Assembly (NCBI GenBank): GCA_017461395.1 | Contig: JAFTYF010000067.1 | Coordinates: 1 to 64,000, forward strand | DNA length: 64,000 bases | Origin: Ruminococcus sp. | Lineage (GTDB): Bacteria; Bacillota; Clostridia; Oscillospirales; Ruminococcaceae | Direction of reading: 5' to 3' | Translations under genes and position numbers: made by a program | Notes under the pieces: generated by a model | The model's database searches: none | Told to the model about the DNA's origin: nothing | Seen by the model: the letters and a program-made list of their open reading frames with translations, nothing else | Shown here: piece after piece, positions 16,794-25,361 of the stretch | Layout of the letters: the number at the start of each line of letters is the position of its first letter | Numbering within the stretch: the first letter of the stretch is position 1

Positions 16794-17783
16794 TCAGAGT
16801 AACTGTGCTCTGAGTTCCTCGCCGCTGAGCCTTGAAAGATATGCCGGAGCAATATCGAATGCTGTCATACAGCCGGTTCTGCCCTCTGCCTTAAGCTTTG
16901 CAAGTGCTCTTGCATAGCACACAAGCACGCTTGCTGTGAATTCCGGATTGGATTCAAGCTTAAGTGAATACTCTATCATCTGGTGAGTCTTTTCACCGTC
17001 ACCTGTCATACCGCTTCTCATTACGAATCCGCCATGCGGCATCTTGTTATGAACAGCGTCGAACTCCTCCTCAGTTATGAAATTTACTATAGTATCATAC
17101 TGATCAAAGTAGTTCTTCATTGTCTTGATCTCGTGCTCGATTGCTGCAAGATCTGCGCCATCCTCAGCTACAACAAAGCACTCTCTTATATGCTTCTCAC
17201 GGGTAGAAAGCTCAGGCTGACTTCCGGAGCGTACTGCGTCCATAGCCTCCTCAACGGGAACGGTGTACTGAATTCCCTTCTTTACGCCGTTTACACGTCT
17301 GATAGCATCAGAATGCCCCTGACTTACGCCCTTTCCCCAGAATGTATAGCTCTTTCCGTTAGGGAGAATCGACTCTGCGTAAAGTCTGTTGAGTGAGAAA
17401 AGTCCCGGATCCCAGCCAAGTGAAATAAGAGCAAGATGTCCTGCTTCCTTTGCGGCTTTATCAACATTTGCGAAATGCTCGGGAATTCTTGCGTGAGTAT
17501 CAAAGCTGTCAATTACGTTGAAATACTGTGCAAGCTCAGGAGTCTGCTCCGGAAGATCGGTTGCACTTCCGCCGCAGATTATCATAACATCTACCTTATC
17601 CTGCATATTCTCAGCGTCACTGAGGCGATAAACAGGTGCGCCCTCTGTCATGGGCTTGACTGTTTCGGGAGCACGTCTTGTGAAGATGCCTGCAAGCTCC
17701 ATATCGTCATTCTGTCTGAGAGCAAGCTCCACACCTCTGCCGAGATTGCCGTATCCTGCGATTCCGATTCTGATTTTGTTCAT
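16794..17783 (-). CDS. ddh: meso-Diaminopimelate D-dehydrogenase
   Basis: A 329-residue NADP-dependent dehydrogenase that makes meso-diaminopimelate from tetrahydrodipicolinate in one step. The Rossmann loop is IGIAGYGNLGRG, followed by the family motifs IFTRR, CGGSATDLP, VIDSFDTHARIP and LISLGWDPGLFSLNR, then FWGKGVSQGHSDAIRR. Full length. Its product is the third residue of the peptidoglycan stem peptide that MurE (43203-44648) adds. An AGGAGG site precedes the ATG and the promoter is good. Confidence 0.95.
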   Translation of the reverse strand: MNKIRIGIAGYGNLGRGVELALRQNDDMELAGIFTRRAPETVKPMTEGAPVYRLSDAENMQDKVDVMIICGGSATDLPEQTPELAQYFNVIDSFDTHARIPEHFANVDKAAKEAGHLALISLGWDPGLFSLNRLYAESILPNGKSYTFWGKGVSQGHSDAIRRVNGVKKGIQYTVPVEEAMDAVRSGSQPELSTREKHIRECFVVAEDGADLAAIEHEIKTMKNYFDQYDTIVNFITEEEFDAVHNKMPHGGFVMRSGMTGDGEKTHQMIEYSLKLESNPEFTASVLVCYARALAKLKAEGRTGCMTAFDIAPAYLSRLSGEELRAQLL

Positions 17784-17815
17784 GATAATAACCTCCTGAA
17801 ATTTAAATTAATAGT

Positions 17816-17844
17816 ATTATACCACACTTATCCTGAAATGTAAA
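17816..17844 (-). promoter_or_regulatory. Sigma-A promoter of ddh
   Basis: Leftward TTTACA (17839-17844), 17-base spacer, TATAAT (17816-17821), about 30 bases before the ddh ATG. Confidence 0.8.
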
Positions 17845-17850
17845 GAAAAA

Positions 17851-17881
17851 ATTCCAGAAATTTTCTCTGGAATCTGTTCAC
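17851..17881 (-). terminator. Leftward hairpin upstream of the ddh promoter
   Basis: ATTCCAGA/TCTGGAAT, 8 bp with a 7-base loop; on the minus strand it is followed by TTTTTTCTTT that runs into the ddh -35 box. It would stop leftward transcription arriving from beneath the transporter gene and so insulate ddh. Confidence 0.55.
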
Positions 17882-17966
17882 ATAAAGTTAACAATTTCTA
17901 CACTGTTTTATCACATAATTATTATAAAATAAAAAGAAATTACGGAACAGGAGGATACTTTTCAGA

Positions 17967-19142
17967 ATGGACAAAAAAGAAATCAAACGCTACGTCTTTA
18001 TAGCCTTTCTTGCGGTTGCCGTCTGTGTTATCGTGCAGAATTTCAGGCTGATACAGAATTTCACTGCTTTAGCCCTGAGCGCTCTTACTCCGCTTTTTAT
18101 CGGCTGTATTATGGCGTATATCTTCAATATTATCATGAATTTCTTTGAAAAGCACTACTTTCCGAAGAAAAAAACAGGTTTTATCGAGAAAACACGCCGA
18201 CCTGTATGTATTCTTCTCTCATTTGCAATAGTTATTGCTACAATAATCCTGATACTCAACATCATTATTCCTGAGATAATCAGTGCAATCAAACTGATTT
18301 ATGCGGAAATCCCCCCTCTTTTCGTCAAAGTAAAGGACTGGGCATTGAACAAGCTGGAGGAATATCCGGATATCTACGAACAACTGAGCGACATCGAGCT
18401 TGATACTGCTTCTATTGCCACAAAGGTTACTGACGGCGCATTCGGACTTTTCAGTTCTGTCATTGCATTTATCGCAGCACTGACCTCTACAGTAACAAAT
18501 ATCGTTCTTGGCACGATTTTTGCAATTTACCTTCTTGCACGCAAGGATAAACTCTCGAATGACTCATGCCGCCTTATGAACCGCTTTATGAAAGAATCAA
18601 CAACACGAAAGATATACCATTTCTTCTCGGTTGCGCACGATACTTTTACAGGATTTTTCATCGGTCAGTTTATCGAAGCTATCATCATCGGCTCGCTTAC
18701 ATTCATTGGTGCCAGAATACTCAGTATGCCTTATGCCGCTATGTGCGGAACTATCGTAGGCGTAACGGCGCTTATCCCGATTGTCGGAGCTTTCGCCGGT
18801 GCCGGTCTGAGTGCATTCATTATCTGCACGGAAAGTCCGAAGCAAGCACTGTTCTTCCTTATTTTCCTTGTAATTCTCCAGCAGGTCGAAACAAATCTCA
18901 TTTACCCGAAGGTTGTTGGTTCTTCAATAGGACTTCCAGGAATTTGGGTACTTGCAGCAGTTACTCTCGGCGGCGGTCTTTTTGGAATCCTCGGCATGAT
19001 ACTTGGCGTTCCGCTTGCTGCTACGTTCTATAAGATCTATTTTGAATATATGGATAAAAATGATGACAACGATGCTCCGGCACCAAAAGAACCAGTTCCA
19101 GCCGGTGGTGCTCCGGTAAAAAAAGCGAAAAGCAAAAAATAA
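17967..19142 (+). CDS. AI-2E family transporter (PF01594)
   Basis: 391 residues with about eight membrane helices in the AI-2E/PerM pattern: two N-terminal helices (FIAFLAVAVCVIV, ALSALTPLFIGCIMAYIF), a third pair, an extended amphipathic region, and the family signature GFFIGQFIEAIIIGSLTFIG followed by GVTALIPIVGAFAG and LQQVETNLIYPKVVGSSIGL. Members export or exchange small solutes; some are Na+/H+ antiporters. The C terminus is a Pro/Lys-rich tail. AGGAGG lies 12 bases before the ATG. Confidence 0.92.
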   Translation: MDKKEIKRYVFIAFLAVAVCVIVQNFRLIQNFTALALSALTPLFIGCIMAYIFNIIMNFFEKHYFPKKKTGFIEKTRRPVCILLSFAIVIATIILILNIIIPEIISAIKLIYAEIPPLFVKVKDWALNKLEEYPDIYEQLSDIELDTASIATKVTDGAFGLFSSVIAFIAALTSTVTNIVLGTIFAIYLLARKDKLSNDSCRLMNRFMKESTTRKIYHFFSVAHDTFTGFFIGQFIEAIIIGSLTFIGARILSMPYAAMCGTIVGVTALIPIVGAFAGAGLSAFIICTESPKQALFFLIFLVILQQVETNLIYPKVVGSSIGLPGIWVLAAVTLGGGLFGILGMILGVPLAATFYKIYFEYMDKNDDNDAPAPKEPVPAGGAPVKKAKSKK

Positions 19143-19153
19143 ACAGATGAAAT

Positions 19154-19192
19154 AAAAGGACACGGTTCAATTTCCGTGTCCTTTTATTTTTT
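19154..19192. terminator. Intrinsic terminator, bidirectional
   Basis: AAAAGGACACGG/CCGTGTCCTTTT, a perfect 12-bp stem with an 8-base loop, T-rich on both strands. It ends the AI-2E gene and probably the converging beta-propeller transcript. Confidence 0.88.
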
Positions 19193-19250
19193 TGATTCAT
19201 TGTGCGATTGTGATGATTCGTCGAGAATTATGCAATGTTTTATATTATGC

Positions 19251-19272
19251 GGGCGCACACATGGGTGCGCCC
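19251..19272. repeat. GGGCG-type intergenic palindrome
   Basis: GGGCGCAC and GTGCGCCC separated by 6 bases, followed by CCTACAG. It resembles the palindromes near 11640 and 12300 and has no T-run. Confidence 0.65.
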
Positions 19273-19294
19273 CTACAGATTACTGTCACATATA

Positions 19295-19335
19295 TTTTTC
19301 AATTCATCCCGAAGTAACACCATAATTACGCATTA
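19295..19335. repeat. 41-bp dispersed repeat, copy 1
   Basis: Matches 54523-54563 at 35 of 41 positions; both end in the identical block ACCATAATTACGCATTA. It lies between the AI-2E terminator and the 3' end of the beta-propeller gene. Confidence 0.75.
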
Positions 19336-19353
19336 AATCCCGGATTTGATTTA

Positions 19354-21861
19354 TCAGAAATTCACTTCGTCTGTGATTTCCATTGTCTGAATGTCAACTG
19401 CAATAAATTTGCTTCCGCAGAGAATATAAGCATAATCCCCTACATATACGGAACGGCAGAAAATATCATTTTCGCTATATTCTTCAAACTCACTGTCAAT
19501 AGTTCCTCTGTACACGAATTCTCCGTCCACGAAATTGAAGAACGCATATCCGCTTTCATACTGCAGATATTCGTAATCGTAAGCCCATGTTTCCTTCATT
19601 ATCGGCACACCGATGAGATTCTTCTCTGGAGCGATAAGCAGAGCCTTTCTCTCCCATACAGCCACAGAATTTATCCAGCTGTTGTCGTCCTGAAGTATCT
19701 CGTATGTGTCGAGAGCGTCAAGGTTATACGGATCAGAGTTGTCGAACATTGTCAGCTTTATGCCTGTTTCGATGCCGTCCTCGTCAGCGGCTACGCCGAA
19801 GCCGAGAAGATTTCCTTCCGTCCACTGCTGCATATAGGTGCTGTATCCGAGAATCTTGAATTCGTCCATGATAGCCGGATTTGCCGGATCGCTGAGATCA
19901 ATTGCAAAGAGAGGATCTGTCTGCTCATAAGTTACTACATAGGCTGTATTTCCGCTGAAATTAACGGACTTTATCTCCTCGTCAACGCCGAAGTCAGTAA
20001 GACTTCCCACGATATTCATGTCCATATCAAGAACGTAAACACGGTTGTCACGCTTTGTATGGATGTGTGATACATAGCTCTCAGTGTGGGCTTCTCCGTT
20101 TTCATCGTACCATGTGTATTCCTGTTCCTTATCCTCGTAGGAATCCTTTGTGGTCGCAATGCGGAAGTATCCGCCGTATTCACTCATTGAGAACTGATCC
20201 TTGATTCTGCCCTCTACCTTACCGTTTGCCGCCGGAGTAATGCTTCCTTCACCGATAGCGATTCTTGTGATTTCTGTATCATCCCAGCCGATCGTGGTGT
20301 AGAGATTTCCGGCAGAGCTGTAGATTTCGCCTGTATATCCGGCAAGAGCCTTTGAATCAACGGCTGTGATCTCGCCGGAAGTGTTGAGGTCAATACTGCC
20401 GATAACTGTGCAGCTGAAAGTATTTCCCTCCTCAAGCTCCTCCTCAGGCATGAGGATATCCTCAGGTGCAAGGAATGTCGCAGACTTGCTCACGCCGCAC
20501 TTTGGAACATAGCTGTCAAGCTGTTCCTCGTCGTCAATGTGGCTGAACTGCTGTGTTGTGTAGTCGGAAACGAGGTACATATAGCCGTCAGGAGCAATTC
20601 TCACATCGTCGTAAGCGCCCTCCTGATAATATGTGTCGATAAGCTCCGGAGATTCGCCGGTTGTGTAAACCGATACGAAAACTGCACTCTTTGTGCTGAA
20701 ATAAATTGATTCGGGCGTCTTGATCCTGTCACCAATGAGCGTATCAAATACATTATTTCTACCCTCAATCACTTCCTCCTTGCTGCCGGAAACAGTTCCC
20801 ACAACGAGAAGCATATCATTGTAAAGATACATATCGTTGACGTAAAGGCTCTTTTCGGTGTAGCCCTCTCCGAAAGCGTAATCGGAAGTAACCTCGATGT
20901 CAATAGCCTCCGCAGAATTGAACTTTCCGTCATCAACAGCGGCGATATTCAGCTTTGCGGATGTTCCGTTATAGTAGGAGCTGAGACCGAGACCATACGA
21001 AAGAGCACCGCCATCAGCGTTATACAGATAGTAGATGTACTCGCCGTCTGTCTTGACGATATCGGCTTCAAGAACGCCTTCCTCCTGATTGTGAGTTTCG
21101 GAGTGCTCAGGAGCGTCCTCATCTTCTTCCGGCTCGACTGTCGCCTCAGGAATATCCTCAGTTACGGGAGGTTCTTCCATGGGTTCTTCGGGAGCTATCT
21201 CTGTTGCCGGTTCCTCCGGAGCAACTTCAACCGGCGATGATTCCGGCATTTCCGGAGCTTCCCCTCTCATATCATCGGCTGCTCCAGCCGGAACTGTGAC
21301 AATTTCATTCTTAGTCTCAGCGTCAGAAAATTCTCCCCGAGTCACACCATCGGACGCACCATTTGTTACAGTTCCGCCCGTTCCTGCTGCTGTATCATTG
21401 GTTGATAAGTAAATTTCCTTATCAACCATATCGTCGTAATTTGTGAACTTGTGATTTTCGGAGTACTTCTCCTCAGCTTTCTTATACAGCTGGTATACTT
21501 CCTTGTAGCCGGAAGCTCCGCTCATGTACGAAGCCTGAACGTTCACGGTGAGATCATCATCGTCGCCAAGATTTAAAACAGGCAGCTCCGGAAGCTTCTT
21601 TTCAGTTGTGGTTTCAACATCTGATGTATTTTTTCCTTTATTAAATGAATCCCTTTGTCCTGCAAAATAAACCGATGTTCCGCAGATAACGGCACATGCT
21701 GCTGCGCCTGCCGTAACTCTTGCGGCGGTTTTCTTTATATTTTTTCTCTTTTTCACCGGAGCTTTTTCATCCAGCATGATTCTGATATTTTCGGGTTCGA
21801 GTTCACGGGGAACAGGCTCTTTGCTGAGAGTTTCCCTGATTTTTTCATCGTTTGTACTCAT
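19354..21861 (-). CDS. Membrane-anchored beta-propeller protein (PF09826-like), partner of an ECF sigma factor
   Basis: 835 residues: a short cytoplasmic segment with the motif PVPRELEPENIRIML (16-30), a basic run, one membrane helix (about 46-67), the motif RDSFNK just outside, a Pro/Glu/Ser linker (about 185-260), and a long C-terminal domain of repeated beta blades (for example HIDDEEQLDSYV, VYVLDMDMNIVGSL, AFFNFVDGEFVYRG) typical of the secreted beta-propeller family. It lies 15 bases after the ECF sigma gene, with an AAGGAG site, so an anti-sigma or sensor role is likely. The extracellular ligand is unknown. Confidence 0.75.
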   Translation of the reverse strand: MSTNDEKIRETLSKEPVPRELEPENIRIMLDEKAPVKKRKNIKKTAARVTAGAAACAVICGTSVYFAGQRDSFNKGKNTSDVETTTEKKLPELPVLNLGDDDDLTVNVQASYMSGASGYKEVYQLYKKAEEKYSENHKFTNYDDMVDKEIYLSTNDTAAGTGGTVTNGASDGVTRGEFSDAETKNEIVTVPAGAADDMRGEAPEMPESSPVEVAPEEPATEIAPEEPMEEPPVTEDIPEATVEPEEDEDAPEHSETHNQEEGVLEADIVKTDGEYIYYLYNADGGALSYGLGLSSYYNGTSAKLNIAAVDDGKFNSAEAIDIEVTSDYAFGEGYTEKSLYVNDMYLYNDMLLVVGTVSGSKEEVIEGRNNVFDTLIGDRIKTPESIYFSTKSAVFVSVYTTGESPELIDTYYQEGAYDDVRIAPDGYMYLVSDYTTQQFSHIDDEEQLDSYVPKCGVSKSATFLAPEDILMPEEELEEGNTFSCTVIGSIDLNTSGEITAVDSKALAGYTGEIYSSAGNLYTTIGWDDTEITRIAIGEGSITPAANGKVEGRIKDQFSMSEYGGYFRIATTKDSYEDKEQEYTWYDENGEAHTESYVSHIHTKRDNRVYVLDMDMNIVGSLTDFGVDEEIKSVNFSGNTAYVVTYEQTDPLFAIDLSDPANPAIMDEFKILGYSTYMQQWTEGNLLGFGVAADEDGIETGIKLTMFDNSDPYNLDALDTYEILQDDNSWINSVAVWERKALLIAPEKNLIGVPIMKETWAYDYEYLQYESGYAFFNFVDGEFVYRGTIDSEFEEYSENDIFCRSVYVGDYAYILCGSKFIAVDIQTMEITDEVNF

Positions 21862-21876
21862 AATGTCAGACTCCTT

Positions 21877-22386
21877 TCATGATACATCCGGCGTCAGCTG
21901 AAGCCGCAGAGCTTTCTTTATCCCTGACAGTCTTGCCCTGACCGTACTTGCCTTTATATCGCAGATTTTTGATATTTCTTCGCTTGAATATCCCCCTAAA
22001 ACGGACATCGACAACAGCAGTCGTGAACCTGTATCAAGCTTGTCTATCGACTCTCTCAGCTCGACTGATTCAAAGTCAAATTCGCTTATTGATGTATCCT
22101 CTTTAAGCTCGCCGGGTATTTCAAAATAATTCCGCTGCATTCTTTTTATCTTTGCGGAAAGTATTTTCATTATCCAACCACGGAAGCTTTCGGGGTTTTT
22201 AAGTTTCTTTATAGTGCAGAATGCATCCAGCACGGTGTCGCTTACTGCATCAGAAGCATCGTGAGAGTTCCTGAGACTGTACAGTGCAATGTGGTACATA
22301 TCCTTGTAGACCGTCGCATACAGTCTTGAAAACGCTTCACTGCTGCCCTGTTGTGCAAGCCGGACATCTGCGGAGAAATCATTCAT
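21877..22386 (-). CDS. ECF-type RNA polymerase sigma factor, second copy
   Basis: 169 residues with region 2 (DASDAVSDTVLDAFCTIKKLKNPESFRGWIMKILSAKIKR) and region 4 (LDTGSRLLLSMSVLGGYSSEEISKICDIKASTVRARLSGIKKAL). It is only distantly like the ECF factor at 10507-11061. It heads a two-gene unit with the beta-propeller membrane protein and has AAGGAGGTAATTGTT before its ATG. A perfect 12-bp palindrome lies just upstream of the ribosome site. Confidence 0.9.
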   Translation of the reverse strand: MNDFSADVRLAQQGSSEAFSRLYATVYKDMYHIALYSLRNSHDASDAVSDTVLDAFCTIKKLKNPESFRGWIMKILSAKIKRMQRNYFEIPGELKEDTSISEFDFESVELRESIDKLDTGSRLLLSMSVLGGYSSEEISKICDIKASTVRARLSGIKKALRLQLTPDVS

Positions 22387-22401
22387 AACAATTACCTCCT
22401 T

Positions 22402-22413
22402 TGAATCGATTCA
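22402..22413. promoter_or_regulatory. 12-bp perfect palindrome upstream of the ECF gene
   Basis: TGAATCGATTCA sits about 16 bases before the start codon and overlaps the edge of the ribosome site. It is a candidate operator; the binding protein is unknown. Confidence 0.35.
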
Positions 22414-22454
22414 TGAATATAGTGTCAGAAACGGGACAAATTGACAATCAGCAA

Positions 22455-22510
22455 ACAAAAAATCGGCTATATGCACAAAAAACCACATGGCAGATTGTAC
22501 ATATAGCCGA
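22455..22510 (-). terminator. Terminator of the GH25-manA-ROK operon
   Basis: CGGCTATATG (22464-22473) pairs perfectly with CATATAGCCG (22500-22509). On the minus strand the stem is followed by ATTTTTTG. It lies about 190 bases beyond the ROK stop because a hairpin element is inserted in between. Confidence 0.8.
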
Positions 22511-22522
22511 AAAAATCGTGAA

Positions 22523-22702
22523 TTAAGGCGACACCGCACAGAGCTTGCGCAAAAGATGCGAAGTCAGATTTTTCGTCAGATTGTATAGAAATCTCGCAGG
22601 CATACTAACGTATGTCAAGAGATTTCTGTGCGGAATGACGGAAAATATTCAAGCAGATTTTGTGCAAAGCCGTCAGGCGGGCTTTGTGAGGTGTTGACTT
22701 AA
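22523..22702. mobile_element. 180-bp hairpin MITE-like element ending in TTAA
   Basis: Both ends read TTAAG-C-ACACC-CACA-AGC as inverted repeats (18 of 22 positions), and the whole length folds on itself: GCGCAAAAG near the left pairs with the TTTTGTGC region on the right, and GAAATCTC/GAGATTTC flank a CATAC/GTATG tip. A small extra stem (CAAAGCC/GGCTTTG) sits near the right end. No coding capacity. The right-hand TTAA provides the TAA stop of the ROK gene, and the element separates that gene from its terminator. Confidence 0.8.
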
Positions 22703-23655
22703 ACGTTTGCTTTTCCGAGGAATGCAGCACCGATGATTCCGGCGTCGTTTCCGAGCTTAGCAATAACTATCTCAGCGTTCTTCTCAGAATTTCTTGTGTA
22801 AACTTCTTCCTTTACGAGTGCCTTTACAGGGAGAAGCAGAGGATCGCCCTCGTTGCACACGCCGCCGCCGATGCAGAGTACATCAGGCTGGAAGATGTTG
22901 ATAGTATTTGTAATTCCGGCTGCAAGATACTTTATATACTTGTCAACTACATCCTTGGCAGCCTTGTCGCCTGCTCTCATTGCATCAAATGATGTTCTTG
23001 CTGTAACCTTGCCCTTTTCAGCAGCCATTTCAGCCATTTTACAGTCGGGGAACATCTCGATAGCTTCCTTTGTCATTCTGATAAGTCCTGTAGCAGAGGA
23101 ATATGCTTCAAAACAGCCCTTTCTTCCGCATGAGCACTGTGCGCCGTCAACTTCGATTACTGTGTGACCGATTTCAGCACCGGCATAGTTTGAACCAGCA
23201 TAAATCTTGCCGTCAACGATGATTCCGCCGCCTACGCCTGTTCCGAGTGTGATGCATACTGCATTCTTTGCGCCCTTTGCAGCGCCGGCAACGTATTCGC
23301 CGTAAGCTGCAGCATTTGCGTCATTTTCGATGAAAACGGGCTTGTCGATAGTCTCCTGAATGTACTTTACCATAGGAGTGTCCTTGAAGCCAAGGTTGTT
23401 TGAATACTCGATGATTCCAGTTGCACTGTTTGCGATTCCGGGAGTTCCCACGCCTATCCACTCGATGTCGTCGATAGAGAGATCAGCGTTCTTTACAGCC
23501 TGAAGTGCAACCTTTGCCATATCGTCAGCGATTTCCTTTTCAGGACGGGGACAATTTGTCTTTGTGCTTGCCTTGGCAATGATGTTGTATTCCTCGTCAA
23601 CTACTCCTGCAACGATATTTGTACCGCCCAGATCAATTCCTACATAATATTTCAT
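22699..23655 (-). CDS. ROK-family glucokinase / sugar kinase
   Basis: 318 residues. The ATP loop GIDLGGTNIVAGVVD opens the protein; GTGVGGGII is the second phosphate motif; GHTVIEVDGAQCSCGRKGCFEAYSS contains the zinc-binding CxCGxxGCxE of ROK proteins. No DNA-binding domain, so a kinase, probably for glucose or mannose given manA just upstream. AGGAGGATTTAAA precedes the ATG at 23655, 2 bases after the manA stop. Its stop codon lies inside the hairpin element end. Confidence 0.92.
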   Translation of the reverse strand: MKYYVGIDLGGTNIVAGVVDEEYNIIAKASTKTNCPRPEKEIADDMAKVALQAVKNADLSIDDIEWIGVGTPGIANSATGIIEYSNNLGFKDTPMVKYIQETIDKPVFIENDANAAAYGEYVAGAAKGAKNAVCITLGTGVGGGIIVDGKIYAGSNYAGAEIGHTVIEVDGAQCSCGRKGCFEAYSSATGLIRMTKEAIEMFPDCKMAEMAAEKGKVTARTSFDAMRAGDKAAKDVVDKYIKYLAAGITNTINIFQPDVLCIGGGVCNEGDPLLLPVKALVKEEVYTRNSEKNAEIVIAKLGNDAGIIGAAFLGKANV

Positions 23656-23657
23656 TT

Positions 23658-24614
23658 TTAAATCCTCCTGCTTATTGTTGTCATAATTAAACTGCATTCG
23701 CCCTTTATATTAATTATACCTGTTCCTGCCGGAACAAATATGCTTGAGCCTTTTTTTACGGATATTCCAGCTACATCGCCTTCGCCGTCCATTACCAGAA
23801 TGTGCATGAAGGTATCTGAGATATTGAACCTCGTCTCACCTGATATATCACACTTCGACGTAAGGAAATAGTTGCAGAAACACAAAGGACAAGACTTCCT
23901 GACAGGAGTTTCATCCGTCAGATAATCCGGCTGTTTGTATTTCATCGCAGGTTCCGGCTTTGTGACTTCAAGAGCCTTTTCAATGTGAAGCTCTCTCGGC
24001 TTGCCGTCTGCGCCGATACGTCCGTAATCGTAGACACGATACGTCACGTTTGAACTCTGCTGGATCTCAGCGATAAGGATTCCCTTTCCGATAGCATGGA
24101 GGGTTCCAGGTGTGATGAAGAATACATCACCCTTATGGACTTTCACACGGTTGAGCTTTTCAAGAAGCGTATTTTCCTCGATAGCCTTTCGGAATTCTTC
24201 CTTTGTGATGCTTTCCTTAAAGCCATAGATCAGCTCTGCGCCCTCATCGCACTCAGCGATATACCACATTTCGGTCTTGCCATTGTCACCCTCGAATTTT
24301 CGGGCATATTCGTTATCGGGATGAACCTGAACCGACAGATTATCCCTTGCGTCAATAAGCTTTATCAGAATCGGGAACTCCTCGAAATTCGTGCAGTCTG
24401 TTTTGAATGCTTTGGGATGCTCTCTGAGAAAAGCGTCAAGCGTCATTCCGTCATATTCTCCGCCGGATATGATGCTCATTCCGTCCTTATGACAGCTGAG
24501 TTCCCAGCTTTCTGCAAGCCTGTCAAGACTGCTTTTCTTGCCAAATTCCTCTCTGAGACGTGTTCCGCCCCAGATGTAATCCTTGATAGGCGGTTTTAGT
24601 TCAAATGGTTTCAT
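23658..24614 (-). CDS. manA: Mannose-6-phosphate isomerase, class I
   Basis: A 318-residue zinc-dependent cupin that interconverts mannose-6-phosphate and fructose-6-phosphate. Zinc ligands appear in SVQVHPDNEYA and in GTLHAIGKG, with the family motifs YIWGGTRL, KTEMWYI and VTYRVYDYGR. The short (about 320 aa) form is normal in Firmicutes. GGAGGAAAAA precedes the ATG; it overlaps the GH25 stop by 14 bases. Together with the ROK kinase it would feed mannose released from mannan into glycolysis. Confidence 0.93.
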   Translation of the reverse strand: MKPFELKPPIKDYIWGGTRLREEFGKKSSLDRLAESWELSCHKDGMSIISGGEYDGMTLDAFLREHPKAFKTDCTNFEEFPILIKLIDARDNLSVQVHPDNEYARKFEGDNGKTEMWYIAECDEGAELIYGFKESITKEEFRKAIEENTLLEKLNRVKVHKGDVFFITPGTLHAIGKGILIAEIQQSSNVTYRVYDYGRIGADGKPRELHIEKALEVTKPEPAMKYKQPDYLTDETPVRKSCPLCFCNYFLTSKCDISGETRFNISDTFMHILVMDGEGDVAGISVKKGSSIFVPAGTGIINIKGECSLIMTTISRRI

Positions 24615-25335
24615 TTTTTCCTCCGTACTCCTCGATAAATTCTTCAAACGATCCGTTGTAGACGTTGAAATCTATACATTCCTCATCGCCGACATAGCCG
24701 TCAAGCTTGCCGGAATCGCAGTACTGCCAGAACTTCCAGTCAAGGAGATCGGGCTCCATATTAACGCTTCTTATCCACAGCGGATAGTCGCTGAAGCCCT
24801 CCTTGACATAGCGGCAATAGACGGGAAGCGTGGTATAGATTATCGGCTTTTCACCGTAATACTCCTCCAGATCTTCAAGCAGAGGTCTGAGAATAGCCTC
24901 AGCCTCGCTTTTCGAGGGCTTGTTGCTTTTCTTGTCGGCGTAATATTCGATATCCACCACCGGCGGAATATCAATATCATCCTTTTCGACGACAGAAATG
25001 AAGTTCGCCGCCTGAGTTTCACCGGGACTGTCAAAGCTGAAAAAATGATACGCAGAGAGCTTTATATCGGTTTCTGCGGCGTTTTCGAGATTTCTTCTGG
25101 CTGATTCATCCACATGACCGCTGCCCTCAGTTGCCTTTATAAAGGCAAAGGAAACATCCTGAGCTTCAAGCTGCTGCCAGTCGATAATCCCCTGATAATT
25201 GGAGACATCCACGCCGAAAACCGGATATTTTTCATGGTTCACCCTTGCTGATGAATAATAGAAGGCTGCCGCCATTGCCGTTCCGGTGAGAAGTCCACCC
25301 GCAGCGATACAAGTAATTTTTTTTATCAAATGCAA
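24601..25335 (-). CDS. GH25 lysozyme, membrane-anchored
   Basis: 244 residues from a TTG start that has AGGAGAT eight bases upstream. An N-terminal membrane helix (about 4-27) is followed by a GH25 muramidase domain: FGVDVSNYQG with catalytic Asp43, AFIKATEG with Glu70, YHFFSFDSPGETQAANF and VVDIEYYADKK. It would cleave the MurNAc-GlcNAc bond outside the membrane. Why it shares an operon with manA and a ROK kinase is unclear. Longer frames upstream of the ribosome site are not needed. Confidence 0.88.
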   Translation of the reverse strand: MHLIKKITCIAAGGLLTGTAMAAAFYYSSARVNHEKYPVFGVDVSNYQGIIDWQQLEAQDVSFAFIKATEGSGHVDESARRNLENAAETDIKLSAYHFFSFDSPGETQAANFISVVEKDDIDIPPVVDIEYYADKKSNKPSKSEAEAILRPLLEDLEEYYGEKPIIYTTLPVYCRYVKEGFSDYPLWIRSVNMEPDLLDWKFWQYCDSGKLDGYVGDEECIDFNVYNGSFEEFIEEYGGKNETI

Positions 25336-25361
25336 TATATTATCTCCTTTAGGCAATCCGT

